From CAIYRG01 sp964446945 (GTDB lineage: Bacteria; Pseudomonadota; Alphaproteobacteria; Micropepsales; Micropepsaceae): a DNA stretch of 64,000 nucleotides. Location: assembly GCA_964446945.1 (NCBI GenBank), contig CAYUQO010000011.1:62001-126000 (forward strand), given 5' to 3'. Position numbers and translations under genes: made by a program. The notes beneath the pieces are model-generated. The model saw nothing but the letters and a program-made list of their open reading frames with translations, had not been told where the DNA came from and made no database searches. This document shows, piece by piece, positions 35,052-43,198 of this stretch. The first letter of the stretch is position 1; every line of letters begins with the position of its first letter.

Positions 35052-35983
35052 CCGCAGGCGACGCGACGATAAGCCGACGTATCATTCCACGTGACACTTC
35101 CGGGATGAATCAAATGCGCGAGCAACCGTGTGCCATCGACGACGCGCGGACCCGGGCGCGCAAAATAGGAATTGGCGTCCACGGCAAACACGCGCGACGA
35201 ACGGACCGCGGGAAGGTCGCGCCAGCCCGGAAATGCCGGAAGCATTTCATCTGCCTCACGCGCGGCTTTTTCCAGATCGAACCCGCATGGTGCAACGATG
35301 ATGACCTCCGGCGCATAATCCAGCACGTCAGTCCATGCAACGCGCACCGATTCGCTACCCATGCGTGCCATGGCATCGATACCGCCGGCACACCGGACCA
35401 TTTCCGGCACCCAATGCCCGGAGCAGTAAACCGGATCCAGCCATTCCATGCAGAAAACGCGCGGGCGGGCGCCGTCAGCGGCCACTGATCTGCGAATGTG
35501 TTCGAGTTCCTCGTGAAGCTGTGCGATCAGCAATTCCGCTTTCGCGGCGCGACCGGTCGCATTTCCGATTTCCCGCAGATTATCGAAGATACCGTCGAGA
35601 TTTTTGGGCGTGAGCCAAAGAATTTCCGGTTTCTTCGGCAGCACCCTCAACACATGCGAAATCTCATTGCCCGACGGTGCACAAACCGAACAAAGCTCCT
35701 GGGTAATGATCAGATCCGGCGCCATGCGCATGAGCGCTTCGGCATCGGCTTCGTACAGACTCTGTCCGTCCTTCAGCCGCGCCGAAACTGCGTCATCGAT
35801 TTCGCGCTGTGTTAGCCCATCCGGGAGCACGCTGCGAACCACCACCGGCTTATGCCGCGCCTCCTGCGGATAATCGCATTCATGCGTGACGCCCATCAGC
35901 CGGTCACCGAGGCCGAGCGCGTAAACCATCCCGGTTGCGGCCGGCAAGAAGGACACAATTCGCTGTGCTGCGTCGTGACTCAT
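35048..35983 (-). CDS. BtuF-like cobalamin-binding protein without signal peptide
   Basis: 311 residues of the type III periplasmic-binding fold: RIVSFLPAATGMVYALGLGDRLMGVTHECDYP at the start and MAPDLIITQELCSVCAPS. Unlike BtuF or FhuD, translation begins MSHDAAQRIVSF with no leader, so the protein is predicted cytoplasmic. No btuC or btuD is near. Ser and Cys-rich text (LCSVCAPSG, CMEWLDPVYCSGHWVP) is conserved in this stand-alone subgroup as I know it. It overlaps the genes on both sides by 4 bases, which argues for one complex or pathway. A B12-related role is assumed from the fold only. Confidence 0.85.
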   Translation of the reverse strand: MSHDAAQRIVSFLPAATGMVYALGLGDRLMGVTHECDYPQEARHKPVVVRSVLPDGLTQREIDDAVSARLKDGQSLYEADAEALMRMAPDLIITQELCSVCAPSGNEISHVLRVLPKKPEILWLTPKNLDGIFDNLREIGNATGRAAKAELLIAQLHEELEHIRRSVAADGARPRVFCMEWLDPVYCSGHWVPEMVRCAGGIDAMARMGSESVRVAWTDVLDYAPEVIIVAPCGFDLEKAAREADEMLPAFPGWRDLPAVRSSRVFAVDANSYFARPGPRVVDGTRLLAHLIHPGSVTWNDTSAYRRVACG

Positions 35984-36651
35984 GCCGGAACCAGGTCACA
36001 GAACCAGAACGAATCGCGGCACACGACCTCGCCTTTCGCAAACTGCACCGGGTTGGCGAAGATCGGACCATCGAAAACGAATGTGTGGAATTCGCCATTC
36101 TCGCCGCACGGATCACAAGTTGACGAAAGTTCGGACAAAAGCTTCTCATCGATGATGCGTCCGGCAAAGGCCGGATCGAGCTGCCGCGGATCGACGCATA
36201 CAATGATCGCTTTAAATCCGGCCGCGAGAAAATCGCGAATCGTGGATCCGGTTTGCCATTGCCAGATCGGATAAAGCCCCGTCATTCCATGTTGGGCGAG
36301 AAAGCGGTCGCGATATGCCTTGATATCTTCCAGAAAAAGATCGCCGAACGCGACTGTATCTATGCCGCGGCCGCGGAATGCCGAAAGCGCTTCCACCATA
36401 CAGCTTTCGTATTCCGCATTCGTAGCGCCCTTTGAAATGAAGACCTGTTGCAGCGGCAGCCCGAGGCTTTCCGCCTGCCGTTCGAGCAGGATTGTCCGGA
36501 CACCATGCATGCTGATGCGCCCGTAATCGCGGGTGACGGTGGTGAGTAATGCCTCGACGTGCAGCTCCGGCGAAGCCAGCAGTTCATTCAGGGCAAGGCA
36601 GGAGTCCTTACCTCCGCTCCACGACAGAATGACCGGTTTTTTGGTTGCCAT
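35980..36651 (-). CDS. Dph6-like ATP pyrophosphatase (adenine nucleotide alpha hydrolase)
   Basis: 223 residues. The PP-loop is LSWSGGKDSCLAL near residue 10. TVTRDYGRISMHGVR and FGDLFLEDIKAYRD are the markers of the PF01902 family. DPCGENGEFHTFVFDGPIF is the acidic C-terminal block that in eukaryotes and archaea belongs to diphthamide synthase Dph6. Bacteria lack diphthamide, so the substrate must differ. First gene of a three-gene operon (Dph6-like, BtuF-like, CWC-DUF5522) with 4-base overlaps. Divergent from the PDFSGxW gene at 36795. Confidence 0.88.
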   Translation of the reverse strand: MATKKPVILSWSGGKDSCLALNELLASPELHVEALLTTVTRDYGRISMHGVRTILLERQAESLGLPLQQVFISKGATNAEYESCMVEALSAFRGRGIDTVAFGDLFLEDIKAYRDRFLAQHGMTGLYPIWQWQTGSTIRDFLAAGFKAIIVCVDPRQLDPAFAGRIIDEKLLSELSSTCDPCGENGEFHTFVFDGPIFANPVQFAKGEVVCRDSFWFCDLVPA

Positions 36652-36794
36652 GCGACTCTGTTCCAGGCGGGAAACATAGACGGACAGGGCGCATCAAAGG
36701 CAAGACGCGATTGGTCCGATGCGCTATAAAAATGCGCTGGGCCATTGCCGGTAACGGATGAACCGGGCAACGTGATTCGTGGGGGGTTGGGACA

Positions 36795-37712
36795 ATGTAT
36801 TTGTGGATGCGAAATAGATCGCTGAATTGGGTGCCGGCGGGTGTGGCTTTGGCCGCGCTCGCAGTCTGGCCGGCCGGGGCTCAGACTGCCAACATCCATC
36901 CGGATTTTGCCGGCCGCTGGCAGCGCAACGCAATGGACCCGGAGCTCCCCGCGTCAGGGCCTGGACCGCTGGTCAATCTCCGCCGGCCGATGGATGACCA
37001 CACTCCGAATGGCGGCGGCGATCCACTGCCGCTGGTCGGCGATTACAAGAATCCGATTCTCAAGCCTTCTGCCGCAGCAGTCGTGAAGAAGGCGGGAGAA
37101 TTGTCATTGAGCGGGCGGATAAATCCCGACCCATCCAATCAATGCCAGCCATTTTCCCCGCCATATGGAGCCGTCATCGAATTGGGCGTGCAGTTCATCT
37201 GGAACGGCGACGAGCTCCTCATGCTGTATCCGCAGGACGATCAGGTCCGCCATGTGCGGATGAATTCGTCGCATCCTGCCAAAGTCGTTCCCTCCGCGAT
37301 GGGCGACTCGGTGGCGCATTGGGAAGGCGACACGCTGGTGATCGATACGATCGGCGTTCGACTCAGCCGCGTGTCGATGGTTGATCGCTATGGCACCCCG
37401 ATGAGTCCCGCGATGCATCTGGTGGAGCGCTATCGGCTGATCGATGTGAACGACGCGAAAGCCGCGCTCGCCAAACATGTCAGACGCGCCGGACAGGCGG
37501 GTCCATTCCCGGTCGATCCCAAATCCGACAAGGGATTGCAGCTGACCTATAAGGTCGAAGACCCGGAAGAATTCACCACGCCGTGGACAGCCCAGATCAC
37601 CTGGCTTCGGAGCCTGCAGCCCTGGTCTGAACAAATCTGCGCCGAGAACATCGTGGAATATTGGCCGGGCGAGAACATCGCCGTCCCGAAGGCGGACAAG
37701 CCGGAATTTTAG
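36795..37712 (+). CDS. Secreted PDFSGxW-family protein (305 aa)
   Basis: A leader (LNWVPAGVALAALAVWPAGAQ) precedes IHPDFAGRWQRN, a variant of the family opening. LVGDYKNPILKPSAAAVVKKAGEL, NQCQPFSPPYG, DQVRHVRMNSSHPAK, MGDSVAHWEGDTLVIDTIGV, MHLVERYRLIDV and FTTPWTAQITW follow in the order of the other copies. NQCW is changed to NQCQ and WYGDSVGHYEGD to MGDSVAHWEGD. A cytochrome c gene follows after 133 bases on the same strand, which may be a functional partner. Start chosen for GGGGGGTTGGGAC upstream. Confidence 0.8.
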   Translation: MYLWMRNRSLNWVPAGVALAALAVWPAGAQTANIHPDFAGRWQRNAMDPELPASGPGPLVNLRRPMDDHTPNGGGDPLPLVGDYKNPILKPSAAAVVKKAGELSLSGRINPDPSNQCQPFSPPYGAVIELGVQFIWNGDELLMLYPQDDQVRHVRMNSSHPAKVVPSAMGDSVAHWEGDTLVIDTIGVRLSRVSMVDRYGTPMSPAMHLVERYRLIDVNDAKAALAKHVRRAGQAGPFPVDPKSDKGLQLTYKVEDPEEFTTPWTAQITWLRSLQPWSEQICAENIVEYWPGENIAVPKADKPEF

Positions 37713-37845
37713 CCGTCAACAAATCGGCCGGGTCGAGGCGGTGTTCGCTGCCGGGGCTCTTTCGAGCGATAAAGCCAATTTCCCTGGCCCGGGAATTCGC
37801 GCTAAAAACCGCGCACGCAGACTTTCAGGAATAAGCAGCAGGAAG

Positions 37846-38145
37846 ATGATCAGGATCACGCAGCTTCACGTAACCGCTGTCGCCGCGTGCGCGGCTCTGG
37901 GTTTAACCGCCGGAATCGCACTGGCACAGAGCCTGCCGAACGGTCAGGGAAAGGACGTCGTAGAAAAGATCTGCGCCGGCTGCCATGACCTCGACCCGAT
38001 CACCAGCAGCGAGGGCGGCACGCATGATGATTGGGACATGGTCGTGAAAGCCATGATTGCCATGGGCGCCGATATCAAGCCCGAGCAGGAGGCCGTGATT
38101 GCGAATTATCTGGCCGAGAATTTTCCGCCCAAACAGAAGCAGTGA
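37846..38145 (+). CDS. Exported mono-haem cytochrome c (99 aa)
   Basis: A leader ends ITAGIALAQ-like near residue 28. The haem site is CAGCH (Cys43, Cys46, His47). DLDPITSSEGGTHDDWDMVVKAMIAMGADIKPEQEAVIANYLAENF is a short class I tail; the distal ligand is likely one of the Met residues in KAMIAMGA. The same compact form occurs as soluble electron carriers or as dehydrogenase subunits. Downstream of a PDFSGxW gene and 6 bases before a GNAT gene that starts with GTG. Ccm maturation genes are not in the window. Confidence 0.85.
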   Translation: MIRITQLHVTAVAACAALGLTAGIALAQSLPNGQGKDVVEKICAGCHDLDPITSSEGGTHDDWDMVVKAMIAMGADIKPEQEAVIANYLAENFPPKQKQ

Positions 38146-38151
38146 ACGCCG

Positions 38152-38694
38152 GTGGCAATCGCCCTGCGCAATGCCGAGCTCGACGATGCGCAGGCGATCG
38201 CCAGAATCTATGCCCATTATGTGCTGACATCGTGCAGCACGTTTGAGGAAACACCGCCTGAACCGGGTGAAATCCGGACCCGAATGACCGACGTTTTGCG
38301 CGGTGGATTTCCCTGGATTGTCGCCGAATCGACCGACGGCCCGGTGATCGGCTACGCCTGTGCGCGCACATTCAACCCCCGCGCCGCGTACCGCTTTACG
38401 GTCGAAAACTCAGTCTATGTCGATCCACGCCATCTGCGGCAGGGTGTTGGAACGGCACTGATGCGCAAGCTGATCGCCGAGTGCCAGGCGCGCGGTTACC
38501 GGCAGATGGTGGCGTTGATTGGCGACAGCGCCAATGATGCGTCGCGCCGCCTGCACGCCAGCCTGGGGTTTTCAGATGCCGGAATGCTTCCCGCCACCGG
38601 ATTCAAACTCGGGCGCTGGGTTGACGTGGTGCTGATGCAATTGCAGCTCGGAGACGGTGCAGCCACAAATCCGAATCATTCACGTTCAGCCTGA
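38152..38694 (+). CDS. GNAT N-acetyltransferase, phosphinothricin acetyltransferase-like
   Basis: 180 residues from a GTG. IYAHYVLTSCSTFEETPP and WIVAES..GPVIGYACARTFNPRAAYRFTVENSVYVDPRHLRQGVG (in pieces) give the Pat/YncA/MnaT layout, with acetyl-CoA loop RQGVGTALM (Q/RxxGxG/A). LIGDSANDASRRLHASLGF is the second half. Members acetylate phosphinothricin, methionine sulfoximine or similar small amines. The distance of 6 bases to the cytochrome stop suggests a shared transcript, though functions appear unrelated. Confidence 0.88.
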   Translation: MAIALRNAELDDAQAIARIYAHYVLTSCSTFEETPPEPGEIRTRMTDVLRGGFPWIVAESTDGPVIGYACARTFNPRAAYRFTVENSVYVDPRHLRQGVGTALMRKLIAECQARGYRQMVALIGDSANDASRRLHASLGFSDAGMLPATGFKLGRWVDVVLMQLQLGDGAATNPNHSRSA

Positions 38695-38779
38695 CGCATG
38701 CAGCAGGGCCGGGCTGGTCAATAGAGCGACCCCGGATCGTGCCGCGCACGTCCGGGGCTATAGCTCGCGGGTGCGAGGA

Positions 38780-39181
38780 TTATTGTTCGGCGTTTTCGTC
38801 GCCGGCGTTGGCGCGAATGACCTGCTTGCCGCCCGGCAATGTTGCCTGAACGAATTGGCCGCCGCGGGTGCCGTCTTTCATCGGGTGGAAAGTCACCGAC
38901 ACGACGTCGCCTGCTTTGACCGTATCGGCATGCATGCCCATCGTCGTCAGGCGCGCGGGCGAACTCAGTTCAAATGCCCACATCACCGGCTTACCGGTCT
39001 TCTGGTCCATCACCATGACCCGGAGCCAGGAATGAGGATTGGTCCATTCGAACTCCTTCACCGCGCCCTGGACCGTCACGTTTTTGGTGGCATCGAACAT
39101 GGCGAAGGAATGATGTGCCGAGGCAGGAACACTCAACGCAAACGCGGCAATGACTGCTAGGCCAAGCGATTTGACAAACAT
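38780..39181 (-). CDS. Exported DUF6152 protein (133 aa)
   Basis: From the ATG at 39181 (CGGGAGG 7 bases upstream) the leader is MFVKSLGLAVIAAFALSVPASA, and the mature N-terminus HHSFAMFD is the mark of DUF6152. VTVQGAVKEFEWTNPHSWLRVMV, FELSSPARLTTMGMHADTVKAGDVVSVTFHPMKDGTRGG follow in the family order (shortened). His-rich mature start HHSF may bind a metal. Family members occur in many copies in soil proteobacteria near outer-membrane and cytochrome genes. It is convergent with the GNAT gene; the 85-base gap includes a 12-base GC hairpin at 38731-38758 without T-run. Confidence 0.85.
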   Translation of the reverse strand: MFVKSLGLAVIAAFALSVPASAHHSFAMFDATKNVTVQGAVKEFEWTNPHSWLRVMVMDQKTGKPVMWAFELSSPARLTTMGMHADTVKAGDVVSVTFHPMKDGTRGGQFVQATLPGGKQVIRANAGDENAEQ

Positions 39182-39328
39182 CGGACAGCCTCCCGAGAGT
39201 TGGTATGACCCGATTGTGTAACCCGGCACAATTATAAAGCGAAGTGGCCCGGGGCGAAAGCACGAATGGTCAAGCCGGGCAGCTTTTGCTACGATGCCCC
39301 GGAAAACGCAGGATTTATGGGAGGAGCC

Positions 39329-39895
39329 ATGCGTGTTTCGGCACTGGCAGTTTCGGCAATTGCGGGCCTGGCGGCGTTCACCACGCCGGCGGCCGCAGCA
39401 TGGCATGGCTATATCAGCCATACGCTGGGGTTCGCCTTTGCGATGCCCGCGGCGCCCAATGAATTGAAAGTTGAAAAAACGAATTACAAGGGCGCTGTTG
39501 CCGGAACCCGCGACGCGATCGTCTGGAGCACCGTGCAGGACAATATCCAGTACCAGGCAATCGTCATCGATACGACGGCACAAGCCAATCAATCGGCAAC
39601 CCTCCTGGGCGAAGCGGAATATATTTTCCAGGATGGGAAAAAGCTGCTGATGGACAGTTTTGGCCACCTCGATCGCCATTACGGCCGCAAGCTGACGGTC
39701 GATCTTCCGAACAATGGCGGCCGGCGAATCGGCTGCTTCTACTTCATCGACGGACGAATCATTTCACTGCAGGCGACCGTACTTCCTGCCAATGGCGACT
39801 ACGACGATCCGGAAATCGCGCGCTTCATTGACTCCATCACGTTTTATCCGGAACGCGCCGCCGACGAGGATACCGAACTGCCGCTTCCGAAATAA
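39329..39895 (+). CDS. Exported protein, first of tandem AWHxYISH paralogues (188 aa)
   Basis: From the ATG at 39329, with GGGAGGAGCC immediately upstream. Leader MRVSALAVSAIAGLAAFTTPAAA, then AWHGYISHTLGFAFAMPAAPNELKVEK. The middle has YGRKLTVDLPNNGGRRIGCFYFIDGRIISLQATVLPANGDYDDPEIARFIDSITF, shared almost word for word with the next gene (quoted in pieces there). About 60 percent of aligned positions look identical by eye. The fold resembles PsbP/DUF1795-like secreted stress proteins (an inference from LGFSF..P and RFIDSITF). No partner enzyme is apparent. Confidence 0.75.
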   Translation: MRVSALAVSAIAGLAAFTTPAAAAWHGYISHTLGFAFAMPAAPNELKVEKTNYKGAVAGTRDAIVWSTVQDNIQYQAIVIDTTAQANQSATLLGEAEYIFQDGKKLLMDSFGHLDRHYGRKLTVDLPNNGGRRIGCFYFIDGRIISLQATVLPANGDYDDPEIARFIDSITFYPERAADEDTELPLPK

Positions 39896-39925
39896 TTTCC
39901 AACCGACAGGGCGAACAGGAGAATA

Positions 39926-40504
39926 ATGATGCGCAGGATCGCAATCGCAGCTTTGGCGGCAACCTCGCTCGCCATCATGACCGCGCCGGCCCAGGCTGCA
40001 TGGCATAGCTATATCAGCCATCAGCTCGGATTTTCCTTCGAGGCGCCGGGCGAAGTGAAAGTCTCGCCCGGACTCGAACGCGGCGAAATCGCCGGACCGC
40101 GCGAGACCACCGTGTTCCGCTCGGTGGACGACAATATTGAGTACCGGGTCACGGTCGTGAACTTCCCCCAGGCCCAGGCCGACGGCGCCGACCTGCTTGG
40201 GGAAAGCGCTTACCTGTTCCAGAACAACAAAAAAGTCCTGATGGATACATTTGGGCGGGTTGAGCCGGGCAAGGAAGCGATCTATGGCCGCAAGATCACC
40301 GTGGATCTGCCCAACAACGGCGGCCGGGCTCTGGCGTCCTTCTACTTCACCAAGGGCAGGCTTTATATCATGCGGGCAACCGTGCTGCCGGCCAACGGAG
40401 ATTATGCGACGCCGGACGCAGGGCGGTTCATCGACTCGATCACCTTCAATCTCGACCGGGCCGACAAGAACTCCACGGAACTGAAGATACCGCCTCCGGA
40501 TTAG
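39926..40504 (+). CDS. Exported protein, second of tandem AWHxYISH paralogues (192 aa)
   Basis: Begins ATGATG after AACAGGAGAATA, 30 bases behind its paralogue, so the pair is one operon. Leader MMRRIAIAALAATSLAIMTAPAQA, mature AWHSYISHQLGFSFEAPGEVKV. Shared blocks with the first copy: YGRKITVDLPNNGGR, ATVLPANGDY and RFIDSITF. Differences: the single mature Cys of copy 1 (GCFYF) is absent (ASFYF), and an extra segment GRVEPGKEAI precedes YGRK. Gene duplication with divergence; role unknown. Confidence 0.75.
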   Translation: MMRRIAIAALAATSLAIMTAPAQAAWHSYISHQLGFSFEAPGEVKVSPGLERGEIAGPRETTVFRSVDDNIEYRVTVVNFPQAQADGADLLGESAYLFQNNKKVLMDTFGRVEPGKEAIYGRKITVDLPNNGGRALASFYFTKGRLYIMRATVLPANGDYATPDAGRFIDSITFNLDRADKNSTELKIPPPD

Positions 40505-40520
40505 AATTTAGAAATTTGCT

Positions 40521-40673
40521 CTAGAGGGCGCCGGCCAGATTGCCGGCGGCTGAAACCAGCACCCCCAGCAAACCCGTCGCGGCGCTGATTGCCAGCACCG
40601 CGGCGGACGTGATGATGCTGTAGCGGATGCGGCGTGTACGGCGTTTTTCACGACAGTAGAAAATCCGTTTCAT
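40521..40673 (-). CDS. 50-residue Flp-like membrane peptide
   Basis: A 50-codon frame with AAGGAG 6 bases before the ATG. MKRIFYCREKRRTRRIRYS is strongly basic, then one hydrophobic helix ITSAAVLAISAATGLLGVLVSAAGNLAGAL ends the protein (shown in two parts elsewhere). The final GxLVSAAGNLAGAL imitates the end of the Flp pilin next door (GTSLSNTFQNIASAL). It lacks the G/E-Y processing site of Flp prepilins. It lies 41 bases after the pilin stop on the same strand, so it is probably in the same transcript. Possibly a minor or degenerate pilin. Confidence 0.65.
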   Translation of the reverse strand: MKRIFYCREKRRTRRIRYSIITSAAVLAISAATGLLGVLVSAAGNLAGAL

Positions 40674-40714
40674 CCCGTTCTCCTTGCAGATTCGGGCGGC
40701 ACGCCGCGTTGCGG

Positions 40715-40876
40715 TCAGAGCGCGCTGGCGATGTTTTGGAACGTGTTCGACAGGCTTGTGCCGATCGTTGTGACCGCGCCGATGATGACCAGCGCGATCA
40801 GGGATGCGATCAGGCCATATTCAATCGCAGTGGCGCCTCTGGTATTGCGCACCACCGCCCGGAAATGATTCAACAT
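40715..40876 (-). CDS. Flp/Fap-type pilin
   Basis: 53 residues from the ATG with AGGAG 6 bases upstream: MLNHFRAVVRNTRGATAIEYGLIASL is the classical Flp prepilin start, with the prepilin peptidase site between Gly14 and Ala15 and the Glu-Tyr pair in AIEYG. The remaining helix is ALVIIGAVTTIGTSL. Flp pilins form the thin adhesive fibres assembled by Tad/Cpa machinery (CpaB-F, TadA-C), none of which is in the window. This pilin pair is therefore detached from its secretion genes here. Confidence 0.92.
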   Translation of the reverse strand: MLNHFRAVVRNTRGATAIEYGLIASLIALVIIGAVTTIGTSLSNTFQNIASAL

Positions 40877-41000
40877 ATTTTCTCCTGCCAGGTTATCTGG
40901 ACACCCGCGCATCCTACCTAATGTGCGGTTATTCCTGAGTTATCCCGGGCCTGAGCTGGACTTTGTCAGGAGTGCCGAAGCACGAACGGCACATGATGAG

Positions 41001-41072
41001 CTGGGGCGGAAGGATTCGAACCTTCGCATGCCGGAATCAAAATCCGGTGCCTTACCACTTGGCTACGCCCCA
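41001..41072 (-). tRNA. tRNA-Gln (anticodon TTG)
   Basis: The minus strand begins TGGGGCG and closes CGCCCCA with discriminator G; D-arm AGCCAAGTGGTAAGGC, anticodon loop ATTTTGATT giving TTG, and T-arm GGTTCGAATCC. The 3' CCA is not encoded. Confidence 0.96.
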
Positions 41073-41174
41073 CCGCGGGAGGGTCGATAGATAGAGCCTG
41101 TACGAAGGACCGGCAATCTCTCATCCGCGACGGTTGCCGCGGCGGGCCCGCGTGGCTATAAGGCCCGGCCTAAC

Positions 41175-41251
41175 CGGAGAGTAGCTCAGCCTGGTAGAGC
41201 ACCACGTTCGGGACGTGGGGGCCGGAGGTTCAAATCCTCTCTCTCCGACCA
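41175..41251 (+). tRNA. tRNA-Pro (anticodon CGG)
   Basis: Acceptor CGGAGAG/CTCTCCG, D-arm with AGCTCAGCCTGGTAGAGC, anticodon stem CCACG/CGTGG around TTCGGGA (anticodon CGG), T-arm GGTTCAAATCC, discriminator A and an encoded CCA end. It is on the plus strand, divergent from tRNA-Gln with about 100 bases between. Confidence 0.96.
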
Positions 41252-41403
41252 ATCACTTCAAAGACTTAAGCCGGGTGATTGGTTTCATCGTTGCGGGCGT
41301 CTGCGACCCTGTCTGCACTTTCCTCGAAACTCAGCCGCGCGGGAGGCGGCCAACTAAAGCTGGGCCCGCGCGTTTTGTGCAGGTCGGTTTCTTTGGTGCC
41401 CAG

Positions 41404-41979
41404 ATGTGGAAGGGTTTTTTTCTTGGAATCATCCTGACGGTCGGCGTCGCGGCGCTGGTCATCTGGATCGTCGGCCGCGAGGGTCTGGTATCCGCTGCGG
41501 CGCTGAATGCACGGCCGGTGCCGCTCGAAAACTGGATGGCGCGGAACTCCCTCCGCGCGAATCTCATCAGGAATGCACCTCAGGGCCGTATCCCGATACC
41601 CAACAATGAAGACACCCTGATCACAGGTGTCAGACTGTACGCCGTAAACTGCATCGTCTGTCATGGAACTTCAACGGGCAATGCCGGGGCGACGCCGATC
41701 GCCAAGGGCATGTACCCCGCCCCGCCGCAACTCGCATCTGAGGGCGTCGAGGACGACCCGCTCGGCTGGACGTTCTGGAAGATCAAGAACGGAATTCGCT
41801 GGACCGGCATGCCGGCTTGGCAAAGCAAACTGAATGACCAGCAAATCTGGGCCCTCACACTGTTCCTCAGCCAAATGAACCGGCTGCCACCCGCGGTCCA
41901 GCAGGTCTGGGGCGAAGTGCGGCAATACGCATTCAGCAACCCGGTCGGGTCACCTCCGCCTGCGTCACCTCGAAAGTAG
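41404..41979 (+). CDS. Membrane-anchored cytochrome c (191 aa)
   Basis: An uncleaved-looking N-terminal helix (MWKGFFLGIILTVGVAALVIWIVG) anchors a periplasmic cytochrome c domain. The haem site is CIVCH (Cys83, Cys86, His87) and the distal ligand is in IRWTGMPAW. GVRLYAVNC and DPLGWTFWKIKNGI match the cytochrome_CBB3-type domain (PF13442). A Pro-rich tail ends the protein. The start was taken at the first Met after the tRNA. The propeller gene starts 72 bases further on, so an electron-transfer pair is possible. Confidence 0.85.
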   Translation: MWKGFFLGIILTVGVAALVIWIVGREGLVSAAALNARPVPLENWMARNSLRANLIRNAPQGRIPIPNNEDTLITGVRLYAVNCIVCHGTSTGNAGATPIAKGMYPAPPQLASEGVEDDPLGWTFWKIKNGIRWTGMPAWQSKLNDQQIWALTLFLSQMNRLPPAVQQVWGEVRQYAFSNPVGSPPPASPRK

Positions 41980-42050
41980 CGGTGCGAATTTGCCATCTCG
42001 CTTTGGCTGCGGAACCCGGTATAGGTTCCCTCGCCAATCGGGAGGCCAGA

Positions 42051-43187
42051 ATGAATATTACGGGTACGCTTAAAGTCGCTTTTGGGGTGGTTCTTGCGGC
42101 CGGAATTGCGGCGGCTGCATCTGCCCAGACCGGCGCGCCGGACAAATCGGTCCCATCCTTCACCTATGACGGCACGTGGCCGAAACTGCCGCTGCCCAAC
42201 CAATGGACTTTCGAGGGTGTCACTGGCCTTTCCGTCGACAAGGACAATGTCATTTGGGTCCTCAACCGGCCCGGCGATTTTGATGTCGACCCCATCTTCC
42301 ACGTTCCTGAAAAAACCGAGAATTACGCCGCGCTCAATCCGCCGACCGCGATGTGCTGCAAAAAGCCCGAGGGCATCCTCGCTTTCGATCAGCAGGGGAA
42401 TCTGCTTCACCACTGGAATCAGGCGGACCAGATCGATGGCCATTTGATCCTGACCGACAATGCCGGCGACATCTGGATCGGTTCGGATACGATGCGCAAA
42501 TATACCAAGGACGGCAAATTGCTCGCGACGCTGCCTCGGGTGGCGACGGACGTTCGCAAAATCAAGCCGGGAGACTTCCCCGCCGATACGCCGATGATTG
42601 TCGGCCGGATTGAAGGCGGCGAATTTGACGAAAACGCGCGCGAACTTTTTGTTACCGACGCCTACCTGCGCGGACGAATCCTGGTGTTCGACATGGACAC
42701 CATGAAGTTCAAGCGCGGCTGGGGCGCCTATGGCAAACCGCTGTCAGAAATCAAATTCGTGCCGGGCGCCAAATATGATCGGAACGGCCCACCGGCGAAG
42801 GATTTCCTTGGTCATCTCACCCTGACGGTCTCGCGCGACGGCTTTGTCTATGCTGCGGATCGCGTGGCCGACCGCATTCAGGTCTATACGAAGGCTGGAA
42901 AATTCGTCCGTGAATTCACCGTCGCGCCGGAGACGCTGGATCGCGGCTCAACCGGTGGCATGGCCCTCTCACCCGATCAGCGGTTCATGTATGTCTCCGA
43001 CATCATGAACAATGTGGTCTGGATCGTGAATCGCGCCGACGGAAAAGTTTTGGGTCATTTCGGCTTTGCCGGTCATTCGGGCGGCGGATTCCATTGGCTG
43101 CACATGGTCGCAACCGACCGCCAGGGCAATGTCTATACCGGCGAAGTGGACACAGGAAAGCGCGTGCAGCGGTTCCTCGTCCATTGA
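42051..43187 (+). CDS. Secreted NHL-type beta-propeller protein (378 aa)
   Basis: From the ATG at 42051, where GGGAGGCCAGA lies upstream. Leader MNITGTLKVAFGVVLAAGIAAAASAQ. Blades: GVTGLSVDKDNVIWVLNRPGDFD, GILAFDQQGNLLHHW, TLTVSRDGFVYAADRVADRIQVYTKAGKFV, and MVATDRQGNVYTGEVDTGKRVQRFL. Cysteine pair MCCKKPEG parallels ECCAGAPP in the 31319 protein, between the first blades. Shorter than the other two propellers. Likely co-transcribed with the cytochrome c gene upstream and ended by the strong terminator at 43199. Confidence 0.82.
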   Translation: MNITGTLKVAFGVVLAAGIAAAASAQTGAPDKSVPSFTYDGTWPKLPLPNQWTFEGVTGLSVDKDNVIWVLNRPGDFDVDPIFHVPEKTENYAALNPPTAMCCKKPEGILAFDQQGNLLHHWNQADQIDGHLILTDNAGDIWIGSDTMRKYTKDGKLLATLPRVATDVRKIKPGDFPADTPMIVGRIEGGEFDENARELFVTDAYLRGRILVFDMDTMKFKRGWGAYGKPLSEIKFVPGAKYDRNGPPAKDFLGHLTLTVSRDGFVYAADRVADRIQVYTKAGKFVREFTVAPETLDRGSTGGMALSPDQRFMYVSDIMNNVVWIVNRADGKVLGHFGFAGHSGGGFHWLHMVATDRQGNVYTGEVDTGKRVQRFLVH

Positions 43188-43198
43188 TGGCATGGCCA

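Noticed and set aside
38731..38758. 12-base GC hairpin between the GNAT and DUF6152 genes as a terminator
   Set aside because: There is no T-run on either strand, so an intrinsic terminator cannot be claimed; mentioned only as a hairpin.
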